From UBA10649 sp963793105 (GTDB taxonomy: Bacteria > Actinomycetota > Actinomycetes > S36-B12), in NCBI GenBank assembly GCA_963793105.1, contig CAWBZB010000005.1, positions 4,879-68,878 of the forward strand: DNA of 64,000 bases, given 5' to 3'. The notes beneath the pieces were generated by a model. It was not told where the DNA came from and made no database searches. It saw only the letters and a program-made list of their open reading frames with translations. The position numbers and the translations under genes are program-made. Positions 8,427 through 16,349 of this stretch are shown piece by piece. Positions within the stretch are counted from its first letter, which is position 1. The number at the start of each line of letters is the position of its first letter.

Positions 8427-9308
8427 ATGGACGACCAGCCTCAGCCTCAGCACTCGCTGCGCCTCGTGCTCGTCACCGGGATGTCCGGGGCCGGTCGCTC
8501 CACGGCGGCTCGGGCCCTGGAGGATCTCGGCTGGTTCATCATCGACAACATGCCGCCGTCCCTGCTCCAGGCGGCCATCGACCTCGCTCGTCGCACCCCG
8601 GACGTCGACAGTGTCGGGGTGGTCCTCGACGCCCGAGGCGGATCGTTCTTCCGGCAGGTGAGCGAGGTCGTACAAGGCCTGCCCCAGGAGGGGGTGGACC
8701 TCCGCACGGTCTTCCTCGAGGCGTCGGACGAGGTCCTGGTGAGGCGTTTCGAGAGCTCGCGACGCCCGCATCCCCTGCAGCACGGCGAACGGATCCTGGA
8801 CGGGCTCCAGGCCGAGCGTGCCCTCCTGGGCGACCTGCGGGCCTCGGCCGACCTCGTGATCGACACGTCGTCGCTCAACGTCCATGACCTCCGCCGGCGC
8901 ATCGAGACGGCCTTCGCCGTCGACAGTCCGCCCCAGCTCACCTGCACCGTGATGTCCTTCGGCTTCAAGTACGGGATCCCCGTGGACGCCGACATGGTCG
9001 CGGATGCGCGGTTCCTGCCGAACCCGTACTGGGACGAGGCACTGCGGCCACTCACCGGCCAGGATGCGCGGGTCGCGGCGGACGTCCTCGGACGTCCCGG
9101 TGCCTCTGACTTCCTCGAGACCTACGAACGCCTGGTCCACATCGTCACCTCCGGCTACCTGCGCGAGGGCAAGCGCTACGTGACAGTGGCCGTCGGGTGC
9201 ACGGGCGGGAAGCATCGCAGCGTGGCGATCTCCGAGGCACTGGCCGCCCAGCTGTCCGGGAGCGGGATCGAGACGTCGGTCATCCACCGCGACCTGGGAC
9301 GGGAATGA
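8427..9308 (+). CDS. rapZ: RNase adapter / nucleotide-binding protein RapZ
   Basis: A 293-residue P-loop protein of the RapZ (YvcJ) family. In enteric bacteria RapZ directs RNase E to a small RNA controlling amino-sugar synthesis; in actinobacteria the role is less clear. Walker A is GMSGAGRST (about 18-26), with Arg where Lys is standard, a change I recall from other actinobacterial members. Family motifs LGWFIIDNMPPSLL and the C-terminal VAVGCTGGKHRSV are present. In-frame ATGs exist at 8394 and 8397, but the ATG at 8427 has a strong AGGAGG (8416-8421) five bases before it. Its stop overlaps the yvcK start (ATGA). Confidence 0.93.
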   Translation: MDDQPQPQHSLRLVLVTGMSGAGRSTAARALEDLGWFIIDNMPPSLLQAAIDLARRTPDVDSVGVVLDARGGSFFRQVSEVVQGLPQEGVDLRTVFLEASDEVLVRRFESSRRPHPLQHGERILDGLQAERALLGDLRASADLVIDTSSLNVHDLRRRIETAFAVDSPPQLTCTVMSFGFKYGIPVDADMVADARFLPNPYWDEALRPLTGQDARVAADVLGRPGASDFLETYERLVHIVTSGYLREGKRYVTVAVGCTGGKHRSVAISEALAAQLSGSGIETSVIHRDLGRE

Positions 9309-10288
9309 CCCGGCAGACGCTGCCCAGCGCTGCACTCGGTGAGTCGTCTCGACGGCGCGTCGTCGCGTTGGGCGGCGGACACGGGCTGGCGGCCTCCCTG
9401 CAGGCGCTGCGTCGCGTGACGAGCTCGCTGACGGCGGTCGTCGGGGTTGCGGACGACGGTGGCTCCAGCGGCAGGCTCCGCTCGGAGTTCGGGATTCTCC
9501 CGCCGGGCGACCTGCGGATGGCACTGGCGGCCCTGTGCGGGGACGACTCATGGGGGCGGACCTGGGAGCAGGTGATCCAGCACCGGTTCGGTGGGACGGG
9601 CGAGCTCGCTGGTCACTCGGTGGGGAACCTGCTGATCACGGCGTTGTGGGAGCAGACGGGCGACGCCGTGACCGGCCTGGACTGGATCGCGGCACTGCTG
9701 GAGGCGAACGGACGGGTGCTGCCGTGCAGCGACGTCCCGTTGACGATCGTGGCCGAGGTGCTGGGTCACGAGCCGGCCCGCCCGGACGAGGTCACGATCG
9801 TGCGTGGCCAGGTGGCTGTCGCCACGACGCCGGGCACCGTGATGCACCTGTCCCTGGATCCGCCTGAGCCGCCGGCCTGCCGCGAGGCCTTGAGGGCGGT
9901 CGGCGAGGCGGACGCGCTCGTCCTGGGGCCCGGTTCCTGGTACACGTCGGTGATCCCGCACCTGGTCATCCCCGAGCTCGCCCGGGCCATCACCGAGAGC
10001 CCGGCCCGACGGATCGTCGTCCTGAACCTGAACCCGCAGATGGGGGAGACGACCGGCTTCGCGGCACACACGTATCTCGACGTCCTGTACAACTTCCTCC
10101 CGGATCTGCGGATCGACACCGTGATCGCCGACCGCCACCACGTCGAGGACATGACCGCGCTGCAGCGCTCCTGCGCGGATCTCGGCGCCGAGGTGTTCCT
10201 GATGGACGTCGCAAGGACCGGTCCAGGCGACGCAGGTATGCACGACCCGCAGCGGCTCGCCGTGGCATTCGATACGGTGCTGGCCTAG
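9305..10288 (+). CDS. yvcK: Gluconeogenesis factor YvcK/CofD-like (UPF0052)
   Basis: A 327-residue protein of the YvcK family, related to the CofD phospho-lactyl transferase fold. Family members bind UDP-sugars and affect the switch between cell-wall synthesis and gluconeogenesis, and cell shape. The glycine-rich loop ALGGGHGLAASL (about 21-32) and GVADDGGSSGRLR are characteristic, as are the central AGHSVGNLLI and LGPGSWYTSVIPHL. The ATG at 9305 overlaps the rapZ stop, a strong sign of translational coupling. The frame is open further upstream inside rapZ, but that is shadow. It is followed by whiA, the standard order. Confidence 0.94.
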   Translation: MTRQTLPSAALGESSRRRVVALGGGHGLAASLQALRRVTSSLTAVVGVADDGGSSGRLRSEFGILPPGDLRMALAALCGDDSWGRTWEQVIQHRFGGTGELAGHSVGNLLITALWEQTGDAVTGLDWIAALLEANGRVLPCSDVPLTIVAEVLGHEPARPDEVTIVRGQVAVATTPGTVMHLSLDPPEPPACREALRAVGEADALVLGPGSWYTSVIPHLVIPELARAITESPARRIVVLNLNPQMGETTGFAAHTYLDVLYNFLPDLRIDTVIADRHHVEDMTALQRSCADLGAEVFLMDVARTGPGDAGMHDPQRLAVAFDTVLA

Positions 10289-10336
10289 GGCGGTTCCCCG
10301 ACGCCCGTCGGCCACACGATCGGAGCAGGCAGCGCA

Positions 10337-11317
10337 ATGGCGATGACGGCGGCGGTCAAGGACGAGCTGAGCCGCGTCGAGGTCACGAAGTCGTGCTGCC
10401 GCAAGGCCGAGGTCTCGACCATGCTCCGGTTCGCCGGCGGACTGCACATCGTCGCGGGACACATCGTCATCGAGGCCGAAGTCGACACCGGCGCAACCGC
10501 GCGCCGCCTGCGCAAGGACATCTTCGACGTGTACGGCCATGAGAGCGATATCGCCATGGTCCAGTCCGGTGGCCTGCGCAAGGGGACGCGGTACCTCGTG
10601 CGCGTGGTCGATGGGGGAGAGGCGCTGGCGCGGCAGACCGGCATCGTGGACGGGAGCGGGCGCCCGGTTCGCGGGCTGCCCCCGGCGATCGTCTCCGGCG
10701 GCCTGTGCGACTGCGAGGCTGCCTGGCGGGCCGCCTTCCTGGCCCACGGATCCCTGACGGAGCCCGGACGGTCGTCGTCCCTGGAGATCACGTGCCCGGG
10801 CCCGGAGGCGGCGCTGGCCCTGGTCGGGGCGGCTCGGCGGCTGGGGATCGCCTCCAAGTCCCGCGAGGTACGGGGCGTCGACCGAGTGGTCATCCGCGAC
10901 GGGGACGCGATCGGCGCCATGCTGACCCGGCTCGGCGCCCACGAATCGGTCCTTGCCTGGGAGGAGCGCCGGATGCGGCGTGAGGTCCGGGCGACGGCGA
11001 ACCGGCTCGCGAACTTCGACGACGCCAACCTGCGTCGGTCGGCGCGGGCTGCGGTGGCCGCCGGCGCCAGGGTCCAGCGGGCGATGGAGATCCTCGGCGA
11101 CGACGTCCCTGACCATCTGGTCGTCGCGGGACGACTGCGGCTGGACCACCAGCAGGCGAGCCTGGAGGAGCTCGGCGCCCTGGCCGATCCGCCCATGACC
11201 AAGGACGCGATCGCCGGCCGGATCCGTCGATTGCTGGCCCTGGCGGACAAGCGCGCCGCCGAGCTGGGGCTACCGGGTACCGAGGCGGCGCTCGGCCCCG
11301 ACCAGTTGATGCCGTAG
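10337..11317 (+). CDS. whiA: Sporulation/cell-division transcription factor WhiA
   Basis: A 326-residue WhiA/DUF199 protein. The N-terminal part is a degenerate LAGLIDADG homing-endonuclease fold (TAAVKDELSRV start; CCRKAEVSTMLRFAGGLH). The C-terminal part is a helix-turn-helix domain (about 275-320: LEELGALADPPMTKDAIAGRIRRLL). WhiA regulates septation genes in Streptomyces, but it is conserved in non-sporulating Gram-positives and its presence does not prove sporulation. It lies 48 bases after yvcK. Confidence 0.95.
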   Translation: MAMTAAVKDELSRVEVTKSCCRKAEVSTMLRFAGGLHIVAGHIVIEAEVDTGATARRLRKDIFDVYGHESDIAMVQSGGLRKGTRYLVRVVDGGEALARQTGIVDGSGRPVRGLPPAIVSGGLCDCEAAWRAAFLAHGSLTEPGRSSSLEITCPGPEAALALVGAARRLGIASKSREVRGVDRVVIRDGDAIGAMLTRLGAHESVLAWEERRMRREVRATANRLANFDDANLRRSARAAVAAGARVQRAMEILGDDVPDHLVVAGRLRLDHQQASLEELGALADPPMTKDAIAGRIRRLLALADKRAAELGLPGTEAALGPDQLMP

Positions 11318-11320
11318 CCC

Positions 11321-12385
11321 ATGCCCGACGTCGTGCCCCGTGCCGCGTCCGCGAGCCCCGTCCCGACGCCGCCGCAGGTGTCAGCGGAGTGTGTCTACGC
11401 GACGGCGGGCTGGGGGGTCCACGACGAGAGATGGACGGTAGGGCTGTCCGAGGTAGGCCTGTCTCCCGTCGTCATCTCGCTCGGCCGCGATGCCGCCGGT
11501 CCTGAGCAGCTTCGGCAGGCCGTCGCCTCGGCAGCCAGGGGCGGCCGGCCGGTGCTCGCCGGTCCACTCACGACCGTGACCAGGCCGCTGGCCGACCTTG
11601 ACCTGCGGCTGGTCGGCCTGTCGTGGGGGCATGACCTCGCCGACGCGGATCCTGGGGATCTGGCCTGGTTGACGAGGCTGAGAGGACTCGTCGTCGACTC
11701 GGAGGCCAACCGGACTGTCGCGCTCGAGGCCGGACTCGCGGCGGAGCGCATCACCTTCCTGCCCTGGGGCATCGACCTCGACACCTTCTCGTTCGCGGCG
11801 GGATCGGGCCAGCGGCTTGCCATCGACGTCCCCGAGGGCGCGCTGCTGGTGCTCTCGCTGCGGGCCCACGAGGAGATCTACCGGGTCTCGGACATCATCC
11901 GGGCGTTCGCCCGACTTCCCGGCGTGGCGGGAACGAGGCAGTCACGAGGTCCGTTCCTGGTGGTGGGCCACTCCGGTTCCCGCACCGCGGACCTGCGCTC
12001 CCTGACCGAGGATCTCGGCATCGCGGACCGGGTGCGGTTCATCGGGACGGTGCCGGAACCGGAGTTGGCGCCGCTGCTCGCCCACGCCGCCTGCTACGTC
12101 ACCGCCTCGCGGGTCGATGGCACGTCGGTCACCTTGCTGCAGGCGATGGCGTGCGGCGCTCCCGTGGTCGCGAGCGACACGCCGGGAAACCTGGGCTGGG
12201 TGGACGACGGCGTGACCGGGTTCACGTTCCCCACTGGCGACGTCGAGGGCTTGGCCGCCGCCATGTCGCGGGCGATCGCCGAGCGTCCTCGCGAGATGCT
12301 GCTGCGGGCTCGCGCCGAGGTGGAGGAGTCGGCCGATTGGCACGCGAACCTGGTCCGGCTCCGCCGCGCATTGGATACGGCGTGA
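11321..12385 (+). CDS. GT4-type glycosyltransferase
   Basis: A 354-residue protein whose C-terminal half is a clear GT-B/GT4 donor-binding domain: FLPWGIDLDTFSF (about 146), VRFIGTVPEPELAPLL, and DGTSVTLLQAMACGAPVVAS (about 267-286) with the family E-x7-E region replaced by DGTSVTLLQ. The N-terminal acceptor domain is short (about 130 residues) and less typical. The donor and acceptor sugars are unknown. It starts three bases after whiA without a clear ribosome-binding site; an alternative GTG start exists near 11379. It lies between whiA and gap, which in my recollection are usually adjacent in actinobacteria, so it is an insertion in a conserved block. Confidence 0.8.
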   Translation: MPDVVPRAASASPVPTPPQVSAECVYATAGWGVHDERWTVGLSEVGLSPVVISLGRDAAGPEQLRQAVASAARGGRPVLAGPLTTVTRPLADLDLRLVGLSWGHDLADADPGDLAWLTRLRGLVVDSEANRTVALEAGLAAERITFLPWGIDLDTFSFAAGSGQRLAIDVPEGALLVLSLRAHEEIYRVSDIIRAFARLPGVAGTRQSRGPFLVVGHSGSRTADLRSLTEDLGIADRVRFIGTVPEPELAPLLAHAACYVTASRVDGTSVTLLQAMACGAPVVASDTPGNLGWVDDGVTGFTFPTGDVEGLAAAMSRAIAERPREMLLRARAEVEESADWHANLVRLRRALDTA

Positions 12386-12397
12386 CGTCTCCGGCTG

Positions 12398-12430
12398 GGT
12401 AACGCTTCGGTAACACGACCTGACTAGGAT
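12398..12430 (+). promoter_or_regulatory. Candidate gap promoter with GGTAAC direct repeats
   Basis: TAGGAT (12425-12430) is a likely -10 box 69 bases before gap. GGTAAC occurs at 12398-12403 and again at 12409-12414, exactly 11 bases (one helical turn) apart and covering the -35 position, as expected for an activator bound to tandem half-sites. The regulator is unknown. The 113 bases between the glycosyltransferase and gap hold no gene. Confidence 0.45.
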
Positions 12431-12498
12431 GGAAGCGCTTACGGGCGCAGTGCCCGGCAGCCGCCCCACAAGGGTTGATGGTCATCGAGGAGTAGGCA

Positions 12499-13503
12499 GT
12501 GACAATCAAGGTCGGCATCAACGGCTTCGGCCGCATCGGTCGCAACTTCTACCGCGCGCTGCTCGCCAGTGGCGCCGACGTCGAGGTCGTGGGTGTCAAC
12601 GACCTGACCGACACCAAGACGCTGGCACACCTGCTGAAGTACGACAGCATCCTCGGCCGCCTGGGCAAGGACGTCGTGGCGGGCGAAGGTGAGATCGTCA
12701 TCGACGGCAAGGCCCTTCCCGTCTTCGCGGAGCGCGATCCCGCGGATCTTCCGTGGGCGAAGGTGGGGGCCGACATCGTCATCGAGTCGACGGGCTTCTT
12801 CACGGACGCCGCGAGCGCCGGCAAGCACCTCGCCGCAGGTGCGAAGAAGGTCATCATCTCCGCGCCGGCCAAGGGCGAGGACATCACGATCGTCATGGGC
12901 GTGAACGACAAGGACTACAACCCGGCGACCGACAACATCATCTCCAACGCCTCGTGCACGACGAACTGCCTCGCGCCGATGGCCAAGGCCATCGACGACG
13001 CGTTCGGCATCGAGCGCGGCCTGATGACGACGATCCACGCGTACACCAACGACCAGAACGTCCTTGACTACCCGCACAAGGACCTGCGTCGCGCCCGCGC
13101 TGCCGCGCTCAACATGATCCCCACGAGCACGGGTGCTGCGAAGGCCATCGGCCTCGTCATGCCGAACATGAAGGGCAAGCTCGACGGCTACGCGATGCGC
13201 GTTCCCGTCCCGACCGGTTCCGCGACGGACCTCACCGTCGAGCTCAAGACCGCGGCGACCAAGGAAGAGATCAACGCCGTCGTCAAGGCTGCCGCCGAGG
13301 GCCCGCTCAAGGGAATCCTGGTCTACACGGAGGATCCCATCGTGTCGACCGACATCGTCACCGATCCCGCTTCGTGCATCTTCGATGCAGGCCTGACCAA
13401 CGCCAACGGCAACATGGTGAAGGTCGTCGGCTGGTACGACAACGAGTGGGGCTACAGCAACCGCCTCGTCGACCTCGTCGGCCTCGTCGGTTCGAAGCTC
13501 TGA
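12499..13503 (+). CDS. gap: Glyceraldehyde-3-phosphate dehydrogenase, type I
   Basis: Oxidises glyceraldehyde-3-phosphate to 1,3-bisphosphoglycerate with NAD in glycolysis. The 334-residue chain has the Rossmann start KVGINGFGRIGRNFYRAL, the active-site motif SNASCTTNCLAP (Cys at about 153) and the C-terminal WYDNEWGYSNR. A GTG start with GAGGAGTAGGCA upstream. Codon choice is strongly biased to C-ending codons, more than in the neighbours, as expected for a highly expressed enzyme. First gene of gap-pgk-tpiA-secG. Confidence 0.97.
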   Translation: MTIKVGINGFGRIGRNFYRALLASGADVEVVGVNDLTDTKTLAHLLKYDSILGRLGKDVVAGEGEIVIDGKALPVFAERDPADLPWAKVGADIVIESTGFFTDAASAGKHLAAGAKKVIISAPAKGEDITIVMGVNDKDYNPATDNIISNASCTTNCLAPMAKAIDDAFGIERGLMTTIHAYTNDQNVLDYPHKDLRRARAAALNMIPTSTGAAKAIGLVMPNMKGKLDGYAMRVPVPTGSATDLTVELKTAATKEEINAVVKAAAEGPLKGILVYTEDPIVSTDIVTDPASCIFDAGLTNANGNMVKVVGWYDNEWGYSNRLVDLVGLVGSKL

Positions 13504-13510
13504 GGCATTC

Positions 13511-14719
13511 ATGAAGGCACTCGACGACCTGCAGGTCGCCGGGCGGACGGTGCTCGTCCGCGCCGACTTCAATGTGCCGTTGGCGGACGGCCCGGACGGC
13601 GGGAAGGTCATCACCGATGACGGCCGCATCCGGGCCGCGCTGCCCACCCTGGCCTTCCTGCGGGACGCAGGGGCCAGGGTCGTCGTGGTCGCGCACCTCG
13701 GCCGGCCCAAGGGCGAGCCCAAGCCCGAGCTGAGCCTGGCTCCGGTAGCCGCCCGCCTCGGGGAGCTGCTGGGCACGACCGTCGAGCTCGGCGTGGACAT
13801 CACGGGTCCGCAGGCGCGAGCCATGGTGGCGGCACTGTCCGACGGCGACGTCATGCTCCTGGAGAACATTCGATTCGATCCTCGCGAGACCAGCAAGGAC
13901 CAGACCGAGCGCGAGGCCCTGGCGGCGGAGCTCGCCAGCCTCGCCGACGTCTACGTGTCCGACGGCTTCGGGGTGGTGCACCGCGAGCAGGCGTCCGTGA
14001 CGGACGTGGCGCGGCTGCTGCCGGCGGCCGCCGGTCGCCTGGTGCACAAGGAGGCCTCGGTGTTCGGCGGCATCATGGCCGAACCGGCTCGGCCGTTCGT
14101 CGTCATCCTGGGCGGGTCCAAGGTCAGCGACAAGCTCGGGGTGATCGGAAATCTCATCAGCCGGGTCGACCGGCTGCTGATCGGCGGCGGCATGGCGTAC
14201 ACGTTCCTGGCCGCACAGGGCCACGGCGTCGGCACCTCGCTCCTGGAGGCCGACCAGATCGACTCCGTGCGGGGATTCATGGCACAGGCCGAGGCGCGGG
14301 GCGTGGAGCTCCTGCTGCCGGTGGACTTCGTCATCGCCGATGCCTTCGCCGCCGACGCCGCCACGCAGGTCGTCGACGCCGACGCGATCCCGGATGGCTG
14401 GATGGGCCTGGACATCGGTCCGCGGACCCGTGAGCTGTTCGCCTCGAAGGTGTCGGACGCAGGCACGGTGATCTGGAACGGCCCCATGGGCGTGTTCGAG
14501 ATGGAGCCGTTCGCCGCGGGCACCCTCGCGGTTGCCCGGGCCATGGCCGCGTCATCGGCGCTGACCGTGATCGGGGGCGGGGATTCCGCGGCCGCCGTCC
14601 GGATCCTCGACGTCGACGAGGAGGCCTTCAGCCACATCAGCACCGGCGGAGGCGCCAGCCTGGAATTCCTGGAGGGGAAGACCCTTCCGGGCCTCGCCGT
14701 TCTGGAGGAGAACGCCTGA
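13511..14719 (+). CDS. pgk: Phosphoglycerate kinase
   Basis: Transfers phosphate from 1,3-bisphosphoglycerate to ADP. The 402-residue protein has the substrate-binding VLVRADFNVPL near the N-terminus, HLGRPKGEPK, the hinge KVSDKLGVIGNL and the nucleotide-binding VIGGGDSAAAV near the C-terminus. It lies seven bases after gap and overlaps tpiA by one base (TGATG), so it is in the same operon. Confidence 0.97.
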   Translation: MKALDDLQVAGRTVLVRADFNVPLADGPDGGKVITDDGRIRAALPTLAFLRDAGARVVVVAHLGRPKGEPKPELSLAPVAARLGELLGTTVELGVDITGPQARAMVAALSDGDVMLLENIRFDPRETSKDQTEREALAAELASLADVYVSDGFGVVHREQASVTDVARLLPAAAGRLVHKEASVFGGIMAEPARPFVVILGGSKVSDKLGVIGNLISRVDRLLIGGGMAYTFLAAQGHGVGTSLLEADQIDSVRGFMAQAEARGVELLLPVDFVIADAFAADAATQVVDADAIPDGWMGLDIGPRTRELFASKVSDAGTVIWNGPMGVFEMEPFAAGTLAVARAMAASSALTVIGGGDSAAAVRILDVDEEAFSHISTGGGASLEFLEGKTLPGLAVLEENA

Positions 14720-15507
14720 TGGCAACCGATCGCAAGCCGCTGATGGCCGGCAACTGGAAGATGAACCTCAATCACCTCGAGGCCATCGCTCTGGTGCAGA
14801 AGCTCGCCTTCGCCCTGAACGAGGACGATTTCGCGACCGTGGATGTCGCCGTCCTGCCGCCCTTCACCGATATCCGCTCCGTGCAGACGCTGGTCGACGG
14901 GGACAAGTACGAGATCCAGTACGGCGCGCAGGACCTGTCGGTGAACGACTCCGGCGCGTACACCGGGCAGGTGAGCGGCGCCATGCTTGCGAAGCTCGGC
15001 TGCACCTACGTCACCGTGGGGCACAGCGAGCGTCGTGAGTACAACGGCGAGACCGACGAGGTGGTCAACGCCAAGGCGAAGGCGGCCCTGCGTCACGGTC
15101 TGGTGCCGATCGTCTGCATGGGTGAGGGGCTGCCGATCCGCCAGGCGGGCGAGCAGGTGCCGTACGTGCTCGCCCAGCTCGACGCCGACCTCGACGGTCT
15201 CACCGGCGAGCAGGTTGCCGGCCTCGTCATTGCGTATGAGCCGGTCTGGGCGATCGGCACGGGCGAGGTGGCCACCCCGGAGGACGCACAGGAGGTGTGC
15301 GCGGCCATCCGGGCGCGGATCGCCGAGACCTTCGGCGGAGAGGTCGCGGACGCCGTCCGGATCCTCTACGGGGGCTCGGTGAAGTCCTCGAACGTCGCCG
15401 GGATCATGGCCAAGCCGGACGTGGACGGCGCGCTCGTGGGCGGTGCCAGCCTGGACCCGGACGAGTTCGTGGGGATCGCGCGATTCCGGATGCACCCGCC
15501 CGAGTGA
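14719..15507 (+). CDS. tpiA: Triosephosphate isomerase
   Basis: Interconverts dihydroxyacetone phosphate and glyceraldehyde-3-phosphate. The 262-residue TIM barrel shows GNWKMNL near the start (catalytic Lys), VTVGHSERRE (catalytic His, about residue 99) and AYEPVWAIGTG (catalytic Glu, about residue 174), plus the phosphate-binding LYGGSVK. Start overlaps the pgk stop by one base. Normal length. Confidence 0.97.
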   Translation: MATDRKPLMAGNWKMNLNHLEAIALVQKLAFALNEDDFATVDVAVLPPFTDIRSVQTLVDGDKYEIQYGAQDLSVNDSGAYTGQVSGAMLAKLGCTYVTVGHSERREYNGETDEVVNAKAKAALRHGLVPIVCMGEGLPIRQAGEQVPYVLAQLDADLDGLTGEQVAGLVIAYEPVWAIGTGEVATPEDAQEVCAAIRARIAETFGGEVADAVRILYGGSVKSSNVAGIMAKPDVDGALVGGASLDPDEFVGIARFRMHPPE

Positions 15508-15529
15508 ATCCCCGCATCACGCCTGCGTC

Positions 15530-15535
15530 TATCCT
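15530..15535 (+). promoter_or_regulatory. Candidate -10 box before secG
   Basis: TATCCT lies 48 bases before the secG start, in the 76-base tpiA-secG gap. The -35 region is weak. It may give secG and rbpA extra expression in addition to read-through from gap. Confidence 0.35.
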
Positions 15536-15583
15536 CTACAGGTCCGGTCGTCGAATCGGGCACGTCGACACTGGGAGTTCCGA

Positions 15584-15832
15584 ATGATCACAGCGCTCAC
15601 CATTGCGCTGGCCGTGATCCTCGTGATCACGAGCGTCCTGCTTGTGGTGCTGATCCTGCTGCACCGAGGCAAGGGCGGCGGTCTGTCCGACCTCTTCGGT
15701 GGCGGCGTCAGCTCGTCGATCGGCGGCTCGTCCGTCGCCGAGAAGAACCTCGATCGACTCACCGTGGCACTGGGCCTGGTCTGGGCGGCGTCCATCGTCG
15801 GCGTCGGCCTCCTGGTCAGTACCTCGGCCTGA
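15584..15832 (+). CDS. secG: Preprotein translocase subunit SecG
   Basis: An 82-residue membrane protein with two hydrophobic helices (about 3-25 and 58-78) joined by the family loop LLHRGKGGGLSDLFGGG, as in SecG of the SecYEG protein-export channel. The ATG at 15584 is preceded by GGGAG; a longer open frame upstream covers the end of tpiA and is rejected. The tpiA-secG order is standard for actinobacteria. Confidence 0.92.
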   Translation: MITALTIALAVILVITSVLLVVLILLHRGKGGGLSDLFGGGVSSSIGGSSVAEKNLDRLTVALGLVWAASIVGVGLLVSTSA

Positions 15833-15847
15833 CCGAAAGGACGTCGC

Positions 15848-16183
15848 ATGGCAGGTGGAAGCGCGATCAAGGGAAGCCGGGTCGGGGCTGGACCGATGGG
15901 GGAGGCCGAGCGAGGCGAGGCCGCCCCTCGGATGTGGGTCTCGTTCTGGTGCTCGAGAGGCCATGAGTCCCGGCCGAGCTTCGCCGCCGACGCTGCGGTG
16001 CCCGAGGAGTGGGACTGCCCTCGTTGCGGCCTTCCGGCCGGCCCGGACAAGGAGAACCCGCCGGCCCCGCCGAAGATCGAGCCATACAAGACCCACCTGG
16101 CCTACGTGAAGGAGCGCCGGTCGGACAAGGATGGCGCGGCCATCCTCGACGAGGCGCTCGCGAAGCTGCGGGGCGAGGCCTAG
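15848..16183 (+). CDS. rbpA: RNA polymerase-binding protein RbpA
   Basis: A 111-residue actinobacteria-specific RNA polymerase partner that binds the principal sigma factor and stabilises open promoter complexes. The N-terminal tail GGSAIKGSRVGAGPMGEAERGE, the zinc-knuckle region (FWCSRGHE, WDCPRCGLP) and the C-terminal sigma-interacting helix (TEPYKTHLAYVKERRS-like sequence here as IEPYKTHLAYVKERRSD) match the family closely. ATG preceded by GAAAGGA. Its presence is a strong marker for Actinomycetota and helps explain the weak -35 boxes seen in this window. Confidence 0.95.
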   Translation: MAGGSAIKGSRVGAGPMGEAERGEAAPRMWVSFWCSRGHESRPSFAADAAVPEEWDCPRCGLPAGPDKENPPAPPKIEPYKTHLAYVKERRSDKDGAAILDEALAKLRGEA

Positions 16184-16210
16184 CCCGTTTCCCGCGCGTC
16201 GGTTCCCGAA

Positions 16211-16297
16211 GGTGACGAGCAGGTGAACGAACGTGGCCAGGAGTTCAGATTCCGGTCACCTGGGCGTTCCCGATCAGACACCTGACGCTCCTACGTT
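16211..16297 (+). promoter_or_regulatory. PHO-box-like repeats and -10 box of pstS
   Basis: Two pairs of 11-base direct repeats resemble Streptomyces PHO boxes (GTTCACC plus four bases, bound by PhoP). On the minus strand 16211-16232 reads GTTCGTTCACC... with GTTCACC and GTCACC units 11 bases apart. On the plus strand GTTCA (16243) and GGTCACC (16254) are also 11 apart. TACGTT at 16292-16297 is a likely -10 box. This fits phosphate-starvation control of the pst operon. Based on recalled consensus, not on a search. Confidence 0.55.
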
Positions 16298-16301
16298 GAG
16301 A

Positions 16302-16325
16302 ACACCGGGCATCCCTACCCGGTGT
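16302..16325 (+). promoter_or_regulatory. Hairpin at the 5' end of the pstS transcript
   Basis: ACACCGGG and CCCGGTGT form a perfect 8-bp stem with an 8-base loop, starting where transcription from the TACGTT box would begin. It may protect the mRNA 5' end. The ribosome site GGAGG of pstS is not part of the stem. Confidence 0.5.
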
Positions 16326-16349
16326 GTCGTCTAACAACGGAGGACGTAC

